Source: Robiginitomaculum sp. (GTDB lineage Bacteria; Pseudomonadota; Alphaproteobacteria; Caulobacterales; Maricaulaceae). Taken from it: 5,127 bases of DNA. Both the position numbers and the translations under genes were made by a program. The notes below the pieces were generated by a model. It worked only from the letters and a program-made list of their open reading frames with translations, did not search any database and was not told the DNA's origin. Shown here piece by piece: positions 4,305 through 5,127 of this stretch (position 1 is its first letter; the number at the start of each line of letters is the position of its first letter). Location: the NCBI GenBank assembly GCA_026993275.1, contig JALWUB010000275.1, positions 1-5,127 of the forward strand, given 5' to 3'.

Positions 4305-5127
4305 ACACCATGTTTTTCCAGCCCGAGCGCCAACACCTTGCGCATCAGGCTGGGCAGGGCTTCGCCCTCCAGCGTCTCAGTCGGCGCCCACCAGCCGCTA
4401 TTGGGGCGGTAATCATCCGGCGCGCAGGCGCAAAAGACCTGCAAATGCAGGGCAAAATGGGTGAACACATGGCGCACCTGCCCGGCCGCGCGCCAGTGTG
4501 CTGCCACCGGGGCCTGCGCCAGCAGGGCTTGCGGCGCCAGCTTGCTGTCCAGCCAGTCCGTGCCCGGCACCTCGGCCATGCCGCCAAGCAGGCCTCTGGC
4601 CGGCCGGCGGCGCAGCAGCACGGCGCCATCGCGCACCAGCACGAATGCGGCGCCATGGCGTTGCGGCCGCGCAGGCTTTGCGGCACGGCGCGGATAAAGC
4701 GCCGCCGCGCCGGTCTGTCCGGCCTGGCAGAAGCGGCGCACCGGGCAGGCCGGGCAATCAGGATTTTTGGGGCGGCAGACCAGCGCGCCCAGATCCATCA
4801 GCGCCTGCGGCCAGTCGGCGGCGCGGGCTTTGCGCACATGGCGCCCGGCCAGCGCCTTGAGCGTCTTTTTGGCGCCGGGCAGGGGCGCCTCCACCTTGTG
4901 CAGGCGCGCCATGATGCGCTCGATATTGCCATCGACCACATTGGCCGGCTTGCCATGCACCATCGCTGCCATCGCCGCTGCCGTATAGGCGCCAATGCCG
5001 GGCAGGGCGCGCAAGGCCGCCTCGTCCGCAGGAAACACGCCGCCATGATCGCGCACGATCGTTTGCGCGCAGGCGTGCAGATTGCGCGCCCGGGCATAAT
5101 AGCCAAGCCCGGCCCAGGCGCTGAGCA
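4274..5127 (-). CDS. mutY: adenine DNA glycosylase MutY, 5' partial
   Basis: MutY removes adenine mispaired with 8-oxoguanine. The frame runs off the right edge; about 70 N-terminal residues, including the catalytic Glu region, are outside. The visible part starts in LSAWAGLGYYARARNLH, the usual MutY signature, so the GTG at 5056 is an internal Val. The helix-hairpin-helix LPGIGAYTAAAMA follows, then the catalytic Asp in VVDGNIER (codon at 4931-4933). The [4Fe-4S] ligands follow C-x6-C-x2-C-x5-C, with codons at 4775-4777, 4754-4756, 4745-4747 and 4727-4729. The C-terminal NUDIX-like 8-oxoG recognition domain includes FVLVRDGAVLLRRRP, GLLGGMAEVP and VRHVFTHFALHL, aligning with GLWGGLYCFP and FRHTFSHFHLDI of E. 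coli MutY. All visible motifs are intact, so it should be functional. The TAA at 4274-4276 lies inside the gloA 3' end, so the two genes overlap tail to tail. Confidence 0.96.
   Translation of the reverse strand, partial: LSAWAGLGYYARARNLHACAQTIVRDHGGVFPADEAALRALPGIGAYTAAAMAAMVHGKPANVVDGNIERIMARLHKVEAPLPGAKKTLKALAGRHVRKARAADWPQALMDLGALVCRPKNPDCPACPVRRFCQAGQTGAAALYPRRAAKPARPQRHGAAFVLVRDGAVLLRRRPARGLLGGMAEVPGTDWLDSKLAPQALLAQAPVAAHWRAAGQVRHVFTHFALHLQVFCACAPDDYRPNSGWWAPTETLEGEALPSLMRKVLALGLEKHGVQAVSISSTR

Noticed and set aside
5054..5063. CACGATCGTT inside mutY, 9 of 10 matches to the operator core
   Set aside because: It is a single copy within coding sequence (codons for T-I-V in a normal MutY segment) with no symmetrical flanks and far from any promoter; likely chance.

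Overview
The window looks like GC-rich bacterial chromosome, most likely from a proteobacterium. Alphaproteobacteria is my best guess, but no marker here settles it. Coding density is high, ribosome binding sites are AGGAG-like, and the proteins are Gram-negative types, including one with a Sec signal peptide. No rRNA, tRNA, CRISPR array, insertion sequence or integrase is visible.

Layout. Bases 1-1281 (+) are the 3' part of an S9 (prolyl-oligopeptidase-like) alpha/beta hydrolase whose catalytic Ser and Asp positions appear to be substituted. Convergent to it is a leftward pair: a free methionine-(R)-sulfoxide reductase (1298-1774, -), preceded 30 bp upstream by a TetR-family repressor gene (1805-2380, -). 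A 394-bp divergent intergenic region (2381-2774) holds four copies of the palindrome AACGATCGTT or a one-base variant. Three of them surround a strong rightward promoter, and one sits in the spacer between its -35 and -10. The fourth lies just upstream of tetR. Rightward from that promoter come a fused-type tautomerase (2775-3191), a small exported protein of unknown function (3236-3718) and, after a 163-bp gap with two perfect hairpins, glyoxalase I (3882-4304). The right end is mutY (4274-5127, -, 5' end outside the window), whose 3' end overlaps the gloA 3' end by 31 bp.

How the genes may work together. I read the central block (about 1.3-4.3 kb) as a repressor-controlled defence module against reactive electrophiles or oxidants. 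The TetR protein probably binds all four palindromes, repressing the tautomerase operon strongly and its own operon more lightly. The enzymes linked to it repair oxidised free methionine (fRMsr), detoxify methylglyoxal as its glutathione adduct (GloA), and act on an unknown carbonyl or enol substrate (tautomerase). The exported protein would take the response to the periplasm. This resembles the E. coli nemR-nemA-gloA logic in outline, with a tautomerase and an exported protein where NemA would be. The operators are seen directly in the sequence; the inducer and the shared function are inference. The flanking S9 and mutY genes look GC-richer than the central block in spot counts, which would fit an accessory module set between older chromosomal genes.
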